Source of the DNA: Microvirga sp. ACRRW
Lineage (GTDB): Bacteria; Pseudomonadota; Alphaproteobacteria; Rhizobiales; Beijerinckiaceae
Assembly: GCF_022346925.1 (NCBI RefSeq)
Contig: NZ_JAKRNJ010000013.1
Span: 1 to 48,717 of the forward strand
Length of the DNA stretch: 48,717 bases
Direction of reading: 5' to 3'
Shown: piece after piece, positions 10,173 through 17,354 of the stretch
How positions within the stretch are numbered: the stretch's first letter is position 1
Layout: the number at the start of each line of letters is the position of its first letter
Program-made: the position numbers and the translations under genes
Notes under the pieces: model-generated
Seen by the model: only the letters and a program-made list of their open reading frames with translations
What the model was told of the DNA's origin: nothing
Databases searched by the model: none

Positions 10173-10589
10173 TGTCGCCTCTCCCAGTTGTTGCCGCAAT
10201 GCAGGCGGCTCTTGAACACATTCTGGGCAGAACACCCTGTCTGAAACTACAGGGTCTGAAGTCCTAGTATGGGCTTCGGTACCAAGGTCTGCTCATGGTC
10301 CTGCGACCATCCCGGACTTTGGTCGGCCTACCGACCTTGGTCTGATGTTTGAAGCAAAGTAACATCCGGCTAGAGCTTGCAAGCAACGCGCGAAATTACG
10401 CTAAGTCTTTGTAGATCATGGCGCTTGTCGCAATCGTCATAGACCACGCACTGCATGGAATGCAGGCTTCCGGCAAGGCTACCTCTTCCGGATAGGATTT
10501 ACCCAGTTGAGGCATGGAGCGACCTTAGGCGATCTCCTGATCTTTAGTTCCATTCAGAAGGGCTATGATTCAGGAGGGGGAGTGCCGAA
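10173..10589. promoter_or_regulatory. Divergent control region with three ACCAAGGTC-like motifs
   Basis: This 417-base spacer separates the peroxidase operon from the histidine kinase. It holds ACCAAGGTC at 10281-10289, the same motif inverted at 10333-10341 (GACCTTGGT), and a third inverted near-copy at 10315-10324 (GGACTTTGGTC). Two small perfect hairpins are interleaved: ATGGTC/GACCAT (10295-10300, 10305-10310) and GGTCGG/CCGACC (10321-10326, 10331-10336). The second shares bases with the outer repeat, so the two pairings exclude each other. It begins about 110 bases upstream of the peroxidase start, fitting an operator for the neighbouring regulators or an RNA leader switch. No confident -10/-35 was assigned and no gene is seen here. 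Confidence 0.45.
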
Positions 10590-12011
10590 GTGTATTCTTC
10601 CTGTGATGCAAGGCTCGATATGTCCTCCGGGATGTCGCCTAAGCGCGGCATTAGTCTCATCGGACAGTTTTTGCTCATCGCTTTTGCCGTCATGATTGTC
10701 GGCATGCTTGCGATGGGGGTCTGGGTTTCATGGCAGGTGCGAGAGAACATCACCGGGGTGAAGGCTGCATCCATAGCGTTATCCATCAATAACTTCGTGG
10801 CTCCCCATCTTCAGGAACTCGCATTCGGGGACGTGCTCTCGGAGGCACAGATACGCGATCTGAACCGTACCATGGAGAGACCCGACTTCAGGGCCAGCAT
10901 CACCTCTCTGCGCATCTGGAAGCCGGGAGGATTGATTGTCTACAGCAGCGAGAGAAATCTCATCGGCAAGAGATTTCCTCGCAATCCAAATCCTCAAAAG
11001 GCTTGGGCCGGATCGATCACGGTGGTCTTCGACGGCCTTGCCTATGAGGAGGATGCTGGCGAGCGCGCCATGAACATTCCTTTGCTTGAGGTTTTCGCAC
11101 CCGTTTACGAAGCCGAGACAGGAATCGTCATCGCCGTCGTCGAGTTTCACGAGCGGGCGGATACACTGGAGGCGGAGCTTGACGAGTCGGAATGGCAAAC
11201 ATGGATTGCGACCGCTCTGATTACCTTGAACATGATGGGCTGTCTGTTTGTGATCGTCGCCAACGCAGGAAAGATCATCGACCGGCAGCGTGCAGCGTTG
11301 ACGGAACGTGTCGCCCAATTGTCGGCACTGCTGCAGCAGAATCGCATTTTGCAAGAGCGGATCGAACGGGCCGCTCAGAATGCCACGGAAGACAACGAGC
11401 GCTTCATGCGGCGCATGGCCTATGATCTCCACGATGGAATAGCGCAATTGATAGGTCTTGCCCTCCTGCGCCTCGACAGGGTTAGGAGCAATCCGCATGA
11501 TCATGAAAACCTGAAGACGATTCAAAAAGTTTTGTCAGATGCACTCAACGATACCCGAAATATCTGTAAGGGGCTTCTCTTGCCTGAGGTCGATAAATTG
11601 TCGCTCAAGGAAGCCCTGACGTTCATGATCCGTCAGCATGAACGGCAAACGGGAATGGCGATCAAGTGCAACATTTCCAACCTTCCGGAGCAGGCGCCGC
11701 AATTCGTCAAGATCGCCCTCTGCCGCTTTCTGCAAGAAGGCCTGAACAACGCCTTCAAACATGCCGGTGGTCAGGGATTGGGAGTAGATATTGCATGGGA
11801 TGGCCTGGCGATCACGATTGAAGTTACGGACAAGGGTCCAGGTATGTGCAACCGGGACGAGAGTATCCGTGAACACGGCTTGGGGCTGTCTGGACTCCGT
11901 GACCGGATCGAGAGTATCGGCGGGATCGTGAGCATAACAAGCCAGCCTGGTTTTGGAACAAGCATCAAGGCATCTCTGCCACTGGCCTTGGGGGAAGCGA
12001 ATGCAGCATAA
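10590..12011 (+). CDS. Membrane sensor histidine kinase, NarX/DegS-like (HisKA_3)
   Basis: Sensor kinase of 473 residues that should phosphorylate a LuxR/NarL-type partner. The start is GTG at 10590, supported by a strong AGGAGGGGGAG ribosome site about 9 bases upstream; ATG codons 10 and 14 residues later are alternatives. Helices at about 21-46 and 205-227 enclose a periplasmic sensing region of about 155 residues that I do not recognise. A coiled coil follows at about 232-265. The phospho-acceptor is His281 in AYDLHDGIAQ, typical of HisKA_3. The ATPase domain (about 370-468) has the N-box NNAFKHA, G1 DKGPGM and G2 GLGLSGLRDR. Its last codons overlap the start of the next regulator gene, so the pair is translationally coupled. 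It is divergent from the peroxidase operon and may control it. Confidence 0.93.
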   Translation: MYSSCDARLDMSSGMSPKRGISLIGQFLLIAFAVMIVGMLAMGVWVSWQVRENITGVKAASIALSINNFVAPHLQELAFGDVLSEAQIRDLNRTMERPDFRASITSLRIWKPGGLIVYSSERNLIGKRFPRNPNPQKAWAGSITVVFDGLAYEEDAGERAMNIPLLEVFAPVYEAETGIVIAVVEFHERADTLEAELDESEWQTWIATALITLNMMGCLFVIVANAGKIIDRQRAALTERVAQLSALLQQNRILQERIERAAQNATEDNERFMRRMAYDLHDGIAQLIGLALLRLDRVRSNPHDHENLKTIQKVLSDALNDTRNICKGLLLPEVDKLSLKEALTFMIRQHERQTGMAIKCNISNLPEQAPQFVKIALCRFLQEGLNNAFKHAGGQGLGVDIAWDGLAITIEVTDKGPGMCNRDESIREHGLGLSGLRDRIESIGGIVSITSQPGFGTSIKASLPLALGEANAA

Positions 12012-12666
12012 GATCAGAGTTGCGGTCGTAGATGATCATCCTCTTTACAGAGACGGCGTCGTATTCGCTCTGGAATCGGAGCTGGACATGGAGGTTGTTG
12101 CTCAAGGGGAAACAGCCGGCGACGCCTTGCAAATTGCTCATAGTCAGATGCCCGATGTTCTTGTTCTCGATATGAATCTCCCAGGCGGGGGCTTGAACGC
12201 GATTACAAAGATCGGGCTTCGATGCTCATGGACAAAGATTCTGATGCTGACCGTCGTGGACGATCAGGATGAAGTCCGGACAGCTTTGAGAAAAGGTGCG
12301 CGGGGTTATCTTCTGAAGGGGACCGGCAGTACCGAGCTCGTGAATGCCATCCGTGTCGTGAGCAAGGGACAGAGCTACGTATCGCCTGGTTTTGCCGCAC
12401 AGCTCATTCTGTCGAGAAAGACTGACGGCAGCGGCTCTATGGAAGCGCCTGATCGTTTTCCGGAACTCTCCAGCCGAGAGGAGGAGATCCTGATGCTCAT
12501 CCTACGCGGCCTCAGCAACAGGATGATCGGAGACGAGCTGGGGGTCACAGAAAAAACCGTCAAAGGTTATGTGACGACAATCATGGAGAAGCTTCAGGTG
12601 CGAAACCGCGTCGAAGCGGCCATGGTCGCAGCCGAGCGCATGTCTCAAAGACAGGCGCCGGCTTAA
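12001..12666 (+). CDS. LuxR/NarL-family response regulator
   Basis: Two-component transcription factor of 221 residues and the likely partner of the upstream kinase. The ATG at 12001 lies inside the kinase gene's final codons (11-base overlap), after GGGGGAAG. The receiver has the acidic pair VVDDHPLYRDG, phospho-acceptor Asp57 in VLDMNLPGG, a conserved Thr in MLTVVDD and the switch Lys in GYLLKGT. The C-terminal LuxR helix-turn-helix runs from about 155 (SSREEEILMLI, then GVTEKTVKGYV). All receiver residues needed for phosphorylation are present, unlike its paralogue downstream. Confidence 0.94.
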   Translation: MQHKIRVAVVDDHPLYRDGVVFALESELDMEVVAQGETAGDALQIAHSQMPDVLVLDMNLPGGGLNAITKIGLRCSWTKILMLTVVDDQDEVRTALRKGARGYLLKGTGSTELVNAIRVVSKGQSYVSPGFAAQLILSRKTDGSGSMEAPDRFPELSSREEEILMLILRGLSNRMIGDELGVTEKTVKGYVTTIMEKLQVRNRVEAAMVAAERMSQRQAPA

Positions 12667-12891
12667 AAGGAATTGCCGGTTTTCTTAGCCACGTGGACGG
12701 AACTTCCTTTAGGAGTAGTACGCATGAGGAGCTTATGACCCCCCTTCCTCACAACCAGAGATGTTGCCGAGCTTCGCATAAACTTATTATCCTACTTCCT
12801 GGATGATGCCTGCGAGGCACCATCAGACAGAGAATGACACTTTGTCTCGTGTTCATGCGCATCATGAGTGAATTGGAATGTGGGGGTTCCA

Positions 12892-13638
12892 ATGGGCCAA
12901 ACCATCCGCGTCGGCGTTGTCGACAAACATCCTCTATTCCGGGACGGCATGGTCTTGGCCCTGAACTCTCAACCGGATCTGGAAGTCGTCGGGCAAGGAG
13001 CATCGACCTGGGATGCGGTTCGGATCACCCAGGATAAAGAACTCGATGTGTTAGTCATTGACGCCGACATCATCGAACAACCCGAAGATGCTGAGATGCT
13101 CCGCCAGAAAAGTGCGACAATCGGGATCATCATTCTCGCCGACACGACGAATGAGGAACGTGTTCGAACAGCCTTAATGTGGGGAGTGCGAGGATTCCTG
13201 CTGAAAGGAACCAACAGGACGGAATTGGTCCAGGCTGTGCGCGTCCTGAGCCAAGGGCAGAGCTTCCTCTCGCCCAGCCTTGCGGCGAAACTTTTGAGGC
13301 ACACAGGCGGTGCGGGTATCGGTGAAGCCGTCACCAGAGATCGTCTTCCGCGCCTCACGCCACGCGAGCAGCAAATTCTTTCGATCCTCGTTCAGGGGCG
13401 CAGCAACAAGGAAATAGGCAACACGCTTCACTTGAGCGAGAAGACGATCAAGCATCATCTCACTAATATTCTGCAGAAGATGCGCGCTCGCAATCGCGTC
13501 GAGGCTGCCCTCATCGCATCCAACAATATGCCGCCACAGCTTGCCGTTCTCGAGCCGAAAAAGCGTCCGCATCTCGGCTCCGGATCCGACACCATATCGG
13601 ATGCAGGCAGCGATACGCTCCTCCTTCGACTGGCTTGA
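12892..13638 (+). CDS. LuxR-type regulator with degenerate receiver, paralogue of the upstream regulator
   Basis: DNA-binding regulator of 248 residues. I chose the ATG at 12892, with GGGGG just upstream, over an in-frame GTG at 12868 that lacks a ribosome site. The receiver closely resembles that of the preceding regulator (VDKHPLFRDGMVLAL against VDDHPLYRDGVVFAL), indicating a tandem duplication. The second acidic Mg-binding residue is Lys12, and the usual Asp-x-x-x-Pro motif is DADIIEQP. Asp57 and the switch Lys in GFLLKGT remain. The LuxR helix-turn-helix is intact (TPREQQILSIL, then HLSEKTIKHHL). A C-terminal extension of about 35 residues is not seen in the paralogue. It probably works with weak or no phosphorylation; that is inference from the missing acidic residue. 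Confidence 0.9.
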   Translation: MGQTIRVGVVDKHPLFRDGMVLALNSQPDLEVVGQGASTWDAVRITQDKELDVLVIDADIIEQPEDAEMLRQKSATIGIIILADTTNEERVRTALMWGVRGFLLKGTNRTELVQAVRVLSQGQSFLSPSLAAKLLRHTGGAGIGEAVTRDRLPRLTPREQQILSILVQGRSNKEIGNTLHLSEKTIKHHLTNILQKMRARNRVEAALIASNNMPPQLAVLEPKKRPHLGSGSDTISDAGSDTLLLRLA

Positions 13639-13726
13639 GTTTCCCGGCAGACGCGTCAGGATCCATTTCGGTCATCGTCTGTTGTTCTATTGGGGTTTCA
13701 TGCTGCGAAGCTCCTAAGGAACAGTG

Positions 13727-14638
13727 ATGGAGTTGGCATCCGCCTTTCAAGTTACGCTGTCGGATGGGGAAAAGCCTGGTGCCTACGCGGCCTTTCCCTA
13801 TGACCGGGATCTCGTGCGCCGGTTTCGCGAGGCGTTTCCTCGCGCCCGTTGGAGAGGGGAGGAGCAAGGCTGGTTCGTGCCGGGAAAGACGGCCGTGCAA
13901 CGGCTCAATGCCTGGATGGCGCAGGAACTCGCGACCTTGGACCGTCATGCGGATGCAAAAGGAAGAGACGCCTATCTCTTCGAGTCGCTGGAGAGTCCGT
14001 ATTTGACCATTGCCGACGATCTAGAAATCCGAACTCCTTATTCACGCACTATTGTCGAGGCTTTACGATCCATTCCCTGGGCTCATTGGAACCCCGACAA
14101 GAAGATTTGGCATGTTCCGTTCCGCTCCTACGAACAGCTACGCCAGTTATGGCCCGGCATCGAGGAGGCGGCGCGGCGCAACGAACCGGCGGAGCGAAAG
14201 AAACGTCGTGAGAAACAGAGGAGGCTTGGTTCCGAGCCGCCCAATCCTATCCAGACTGAGCGCCGCCGCAGGCGTTATCCGGTTACGGGGGATGATCTTC
14301 CGCCTCTCAATACGCCGCTTGCCACCGTTTCCTGGGGCGTCGTGATATTCGAGGATGTCGATAGCCACGTGATCGAGGAGCCGTTGGAGAAAAGCGCCTA
14401 TCCACACGTGAAGCATGGTCCTGAGCGCTATGTCTGGGCACGATGGCGGATGCCTGCCTTGCAGGAAGTTTATCGCGCGAAGGCTCTACGTGAGCCAGAG
14501 GATCGCGTTCAGCGCGAGAGCAGAGGGTGGTGGTGGCCCACTCGCGAGGAGCTACAGGAAAGGGCGCGAAAACTGCGTGAAATCGAGCGCGCGCAACGTT
14601 CGCGCGAGATGGTGCACAAGAACTCGGCCGGCCTGTGA
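13727..14638 (+). CDS. Protein with two HARP-like repeats, function unknown
   Basis: A 303-residue soluble protein. The ATG at 13727 follows AAGGA by 6 bases; a GTG sits one codon earlier. Two similar modules are visible. One is at about 16-64 (FPYDRDLVRRFREAFPRARW, ending WFVPG). The other is at about 103-148 (TPYSRTIVEALRSIPWAHW, ending WHVPF). The pattern PY-x-R-x-[IL]V-x(3)-R-x(2)-P-x-A-x-W followed by W-x-VP resembles HARP/SMARCAL1-type DNA-binding modules. The rest is basic, with runs of Arg and Lys around 160-195 and 270-295, suggesting nucleic-acid binding. It sits upstream of, and convergent with, ssb. An imperfect LexA-like sequence (GTTC-N7-GTTT) lies at 13684-13698. Nothing catalytic is recognised; a DNA-related role is inference. 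Confidence 0.75.
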   Translation: MELASAFQVTLSDGEKPGAYAAFPYDRDLVRRFREAFPRARWRGEEQGWFVPGKTAVQRLNAWMAQELATLDRHADAKGRDAYLFESLESPYLTIADDLEIRTPYSRTIVEALRSIPWAHWNPDKKIWHVPFRSYEQLRQLWPGIEEAARRNEPAERKKRREKQRRLGSEPPNPIQTERRRRRYPVTGDDLPPLNTPLATVSWGVVIFEDVDSHVIEEPLEKSAYPHVKHGPERYVWARWRMPALQEVYRAKALREPEDRVQRESRGWWWPTREELQERARKLREIERAQRSREMVHKNSAGL

Positions 14639-14660
14639 TGGGCTTCTAGGAATGAGCCAT

Positions 14661-14688
14661 AAAAATCCGGGCGCGAGGGCCCGGATTT
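14661..14688 (-). terminator. Intrinsic terminator of ssb
   Basis: Perfect 10-base stem AAATCCGGGC / GCCCGGATTT at 14663-14672 and 14679-14688 with a 6-base loop. On the minus strand it is followed by TTTTTATGG, giving a U-tract. It sits 18 bases beyond the ssb stop and may also stop readthrough from the convergent gene ending at 14638. Confidence 0.85.
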
Positions 14689-14706
14689 CCGATGGTGAAG
14701 AATCTT

Positions 14707-15216
14707 TTAGAATGGAATGTCATCATCGAAGTCGCTGCGGCGGGAACCTGCACCGGCCGGTTCGGGCCTGCGCTCCATGGGGGATGAGCGACCGAAATCG
14801 CCGCCGCGGCTGATCTGGCCGCCACCCTCCTCGTCGCCGCCGTATTCCGACGAAGAACCGCCCTGGCGCCCATCCAGAATCGTCAGCTCGCCGCGGAAAC
14901 GCTGCAGCACCACTTCCGTCGAGTACTTCTCCACGCCCTGCTGATCGGTCCACTTGCGCGTCTGAAGCTGGCCCTCGACATACACCTTCGAGCCCTTCTT
15001 CAGATACTGCTCGGCCACCCGCGCCAAGTTCTCGTTGAAGATCACCACCGAGTGCCACTCGGTCTTTTCCTTGCGCTCGCCGGTGGCCTTGTCCTTCCAG
15101 CTCTCGGAGGTGGCGATCCGCAGGTTCACCACCGGCTCGCCGTTGTTCAGGCGCCGCACCTCCGGGTCACGCCCCAGATTGCCCACCAAGATCACCTTGT
15201 TCACACTGCCCGCCAT
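14707..15216 (-). CDS. ssb: Single-stranded DNA-binding protein
   Basis: SSB coats single-stranded DNA in replication, repair and recombination and recruits partners through its acidic tip. The 169-residue product starts [20 protein letters not shown], a hallmark of bacterial SSB. It has an OB fold to about residue 112, a Gly/Ser/Arg-rich linker and the conserved acidic C-terminus DFDDDIPF. Length and layout are typical of alphaproteobacterial SSB. A perfect LexA box overlaps its promoter 78 bases upstream, so it should be damage-inducible, as known for ssb in this class. It is the only well-known member of the surrounding LexA-box cluster. Confidence 0.97.
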   Translation of the reverse strand: MAGSVNKVILVGNLGRDPEVRRLNNGEPVVNLRIATSESWKDKATGERKEKTEWHSVVIFNENLARVAEQYLKKGSKVYVEGQLQTRKWTDQQGVEKYSTEVVLQRFRGELTILDGRQGGSSSEYGGDEEGGGQISRGGDFGRSSPMERRPEPAGAGSRRSDFDDDIPF

Positions 15217-15293
15217 CGGAGCCTCCTATCCTATCTCCCGAACATGGTTCGGGTCTGCTGCACTCTCCTGCCCGACAGGGGGCATCGCCTAAT

Positions 15294-15322
15294 GTTCTAT
15301 CTTTGTTCCGATGAAAATTCAA
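15294..15322 (-). promoter_or_regulatory. LexA box and promoter of ssb
   Basis: GTTC-TATCTTT-GTTC at 15294-15308 matches the alphaproteobacterial LexA operator GTTC-N7-GTTC exactly. Reading the minus strand, TTGAAT (15322-15317), a 17-base spacer and TAGAAC (15299-15294) make a plausible -35/-10 pair, with the operator covering the -10. Confidence 0.85.
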
Positions 15323-15394
15323 GAGGCAAGACGGAGGAGAGGGAGGAGGACAAAGGGAAGATTGGCGCAGGAGAGGAAAGGGGCAGAGCGATGC

Positions 15395-15422
15395 AAAAAG
15401 AGCGGCGATTGACTCGCCGCTC
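15395..15422 (-). terminator. Intrinsic terminator of the three-gene SOS operon
   Basis: Perfect 9-base stem GAGCGGCGA / TCGCCGCTC at 15400-15408 and 15414-15422 with a 5-base loop. On the minus strand it is followed by TTTTTGCAT. It lies 15 bases beyond the stop of the 91-residue protein and closes the operon that begins near 16767. Confidence 0.85.
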
Positions 15423-15436
15423 GTCAAAGTTCGCCG

Positions 15437-15712
15437 TTACTCGGCTGCCTGGAGATAGACCACTTTCGACTGCTCGTTCCGAACCTCGCGAAGGGTACGG
15501 GCCATATAGGCCAGTTGCTCGATGGCTTTGTCGAGATCGGTCTTCGTGCCTTCGCTGAGATCGTAAGCTTGGCGACCGCGGTAAAGCCGATTGACCTGGC
15601 TTTCCATATCGACGGCAGCCTCACGGAGGCGGTGGATGATATTGCCGGCGATGACATTCGCGTTGTCGTCGACAACGCAGAAGCCGACGTCACTTGCACG
15701 GACCTTGGACAT
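15437..15712 (-). CDS. Small unrecognised protein, last gene of LexA-controlled operon
   Basis: A 91-residue soluble, mostly helical protein that I do not recognise. It starts MSKVRASDVGFCVVDD, has alternating charged and hydrophobic residues through the middle, and ends in a helical stretch before VVYLQAAE. The ATG at 15712 is preceded by AAGAAGAGG at 9 bases. Its reality is supported by the ribosome site, by lying 30 bases after the preceding gene on the same strand, and by an intrinsic terminator directly after its stop. Through the operon promoter it should be damage-inducible. A longer frame over the same DNA (15424-15774) lacks such support and is discarded. Confidence 0.6.
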   Translation of the reverse strand: MSKVRASDVGFCVVDDNANVIAGNIIHRLREAAVDMESQVNRLYRGRQAYDLSEGTKTDLDKAIEQLAYMARTLREVRNEQSKVVYLQAAE

Positions 15713-15742
15713 TGGGTTGAACCTCTTCTTCTTGTTATCTCT

Positions 15743-16156
15743 TCAAGCGACAGCCTTATCGCGAAGCTCGGCATAAAGACCGAGGCGGCGCGCCAGGGAG
15801 TGTTTCGTCACAGGCCCAATCCAAGGCAGCGTATTCAAAAAGCGCAGCTTGTCGGAACTTGCGATGTAATCACGGAAAAGCGGTTCGCGCTCGCGCCAGA
15901 TCCGGTCGATGGCCGCAGCCTTGGCCGGGTGCCGGAAGCCAACGCGGGATGTTGAGCCGACCTCAAGCGCGCGCATGCAGTGCTCGAAAGTGCGCCGGCC
16001 AACGCTTGCTGTCACGCTTGCATGGCAGATCGTGGCAATCACGCTGTGCGCAAAGTCCTCTGCCGTTTCAGGCCCAGAGAAATCCATGTCGGAAGCATCA
16101 CGCATTGCGATGCTCCAACCGTCGAAGGACCTTTCACTGTGCCTTACGCTTGGCAT
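15743..16156 (-). CDS. Unrecognised protein with helix-hairpin-helix-like motif, SOS operon
   Basis: A 137-residue product using the ATG at 16156. An in-frame start at 16240 would overlap the upstream gene by 79 bases, whereas 16156 lies just after that gene's TGA (16162-16164) with GTGAGGGA between, a coupled arrangement. Near the C-terminus, residues of about 110-130 read LPWIGPVTKHSLARRLG, which fits the LPGIGPxTAxxLA pattern of helix-hairpin-helix DNA-binding motifs in glycosylases and ligases. No catalytic Asp or iron-sulphur cysteines of a HhH-GPD glycosylase are visible, so it may only bind DNA. It is the middle gene of the three-gene operon. The function is unknown; DNA binding is inferred from this motif alone. 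Confidence 0.62.
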   Translation of the reverse strand: MPSVRHSERSFDGWSIAMRDASDMDFSGPETAEDFAHSVIATICHASVTASVGRRTFEHCMRALEVGSTSRVGFRHPAKAAAIDRIWREREPLFRDYIASSDKLRFLNTLPWIGPVTKHSLARRLGLYAELRDKAVA

Positions 16157-16161
16157 TTCCC

Positions 16162-16767
16162 TCACCGTATGTTCCAGGCTGCCTGTAATAATCGAACGAG
16201 TTTGGTTCCCGTCCTGCGAATCCGATACGGCGCCTGCCATGCGGGGGGCGAGACGGCCTCCATGGTGTAGCGGGCGGAGCGGATACGTGTATTTGTCGAA
16301 AAAGGGCGCGTGCTCATTTGAGTGCGCATGCGCCTGCTATCGTCGGACTTACGAAAACCGTCATCCATCAAGGACTTTTCGGCACCCACCGACTGCAGAG
16401 AGATGGGTGTTTGAGCCTTGTTTCGCAAGGTCGGAGACACGATGGGCGTAGGAATTTTCAGGTCGTGTTCAATCTTCGGCCAAGCTAAAATGTCCTGGCG
16501 TGCGATCTTGAAAGTTTGCGCGAGTTCCGGCCCTGTGGCGACGTTGTAGACGGAAGCCGCGCAGGTGAACGCCTCGATGAAAGGCGCCATCGCGCACCAG
16601 CTTTTTTCTGCCATATGCAACGGCCAAGTCCACAAGCCATCCTCACGGCGTTGGCTTAAGCCATCGCGCTCGATGAAGTAGCCGGTTGTCTTGTGCTCAA
16701 GTCCTTCTTCGGTCACGAGCCATTCCTCGTTCTCGAAGATCGGATAGAGATCCATCATGGCGGTCAT
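16162..16767 (-). CDS. Unrecognised protein, first gene of LexA-controlled operon
   Basis: A 201-residue protein with no family I can name. The ATG at 16767 follows GGAAGGA by 7 bases; a second ATG pair three codons later is an alternative. The first 120 residues look like a real globular protein (DLYPIFENEEW, WTWPLHMAEKSWC), rich in Trp and aromatic residues. From about residue 135 the composition turns Arg/Ser/Thr-rich and less protein-like, so a frameshift near 16400 or a disordered tail is possible. It is first in a minus-strand operon with a near-consensus promoter overlapped by a LexA box 73 bases upstream. Confidence 0.6.
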   Translation of the reverse strand: MTAMMDLYPIFENEEWLVTEEGLEHKTTGYFIERDGLSQRREDGLWTWPLHMAEKSWCAMAPFIEAFTCAASVYNVATGPELAQTFKIARQDILAWPKIEHDLKIPTPIVSPTLRNKAQTPISLQSVGAEKSLMDDGFRKSDDSRRMRTQMSTRPFSTNTRIRSARYTMEAVSPPAWQAPYRIRRTGTKLVRLLQAAWNIR

Positions 16768-16839
16768 ACCATTATCCTTCCGGCAGGAGGCTCGCAGGGC
16801 TTCCGGGAATCACGCCGAAGCAGTCACCGCTTGATGCGT

Positions 16840-16879
16840 GAACAAAACAAGAACATAATGCCGGACGGTAAGGTGTCAA
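16840..16879 (-). promoter_or_regulatory. LexA box and near-consensus promoter of the SOS operon
   Basis: GAAC-AAAACAA-GAAC at 16840-16854 is a perfect LexA box. On the minus strand, TTGACA (16879-16874), a 16-base spacer and TATGTT (16857-16852) form a near-consensus sigma-70 promoter whose -10 overlaps the operator. It reads into the gene starting at 16767. This is the strongest promoter seen in the window. Confidence 0.88.
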
Positions 16880-16991
16880 GCAAAGTTCGTTGTCTGGGAC
16901 TGTAATCTCGGAGTAACCGATATTATGTGGAGGTCTGAATGGCAGGATTGAAGAGATGGCCCTTAATCCAGAGGGAAATAAGGCAAAGACG

Positions 16992-17019
16992 TTGCGACGA
17001 AATATCGCCGTCCTAAACT
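16992..17019 (+). promoter_or_regulatory. Possible promoter of the permuted Rad50/Mre11-like operon
   Basis: TTGCGA (16992-16997), 16 bases, then TAAACT (17014-17019) is a fair sigma-70 match 38 bases upstream of the coiled-coil gene. No LexA box overlaps it; the nearest lies 200 bases upstream and faces the other operon. This operon may therefore be expressed constitutively or depend on the divergent control region. Confidence 0.35.
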
Positions 17020-17057
17020 GAAGCTAGACCATTCATCCGCAACGGAGCCCTTTTCTC

Positions 17058-17354
17058 ATGACAAGTCAGACACGCCTGGAATCGGACAGCCTCAGGCGTC
17101 TCGAAGATATGCGCAAAACTTTCGACAAGCTTCGCGCAGAACGCATTCGCGCGGAAGGCGAGATGGAGCGTCTTGCGCGCGATCTGAATGAGGCAAAGGC
17201 CCTCGCCAAAGCTGAGCTTGGTACCGATGACGAAACGGAGATCCGGAACCTGATCGAGGCGGCCGCCGCGCAGAATGCGAAGCTCGTGGAAGAATTTGGC
17301 GCTGCTCTGCGCGACGTGGAAATGCGCCTGAAACAGCTCGGAGAGGAGCGTTGA
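17058..17354 (+). CDS. Small coiled-coil protein, first gene of Rad50/Mre11-like operon
   Basis: A 98-residue, almost entirely helical protein with heptad-like spacing (RRLEDMRKTFDKLRAERI, then LARDLNEAKALAKAEL). It has no signal peptide or membrane segment. GGAG lies 12 bases before the ATG. Its TGA shares one base with the ATG of the ATPase gene (TGATG), so the two are translationally coupled and probably form a complex. It could supply coiled-coil length or act as an accessory subunit for the ATPase, which also starts with a short coiled coil. No specific family is recognised; the role is inferred from gene overlap and composition. Confidence 0.78.
   Translation: MTSQTRLESDSLRRLEDMRKTFDKLRAERIRAEGEMERLARDLNEAKALAKAELGTDDETEIRNLIEAAAAQNAKLVEEFGAALRDVEMRLKQLGEER

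Noticed and set aside
13684..13698. LexA-like sequence GTTC-TATTGGG-GTTT upstream of the HARP-like gene
   Set aside because: One mismatch in a core half-site and no clear promoter around it; noted only as a weak candidate.
15424..15774. 116-codon minus-strand frame overlapping the 91-residue protein
   Set aside because: Composition is Ser/Arg-rich and it would overlap the upstream gene; the 91-residue frame has a better ribosome site and a terminator just after it.
16939..17016. 25-codon plus-strand frame with a good GGAGG site (MAGLKRWPL start)
   Set aside because: Too short to judge without conservation, and it overlaps the likely promoter of the coiled-coil gene; it could be a leader peptide but is not claimed.
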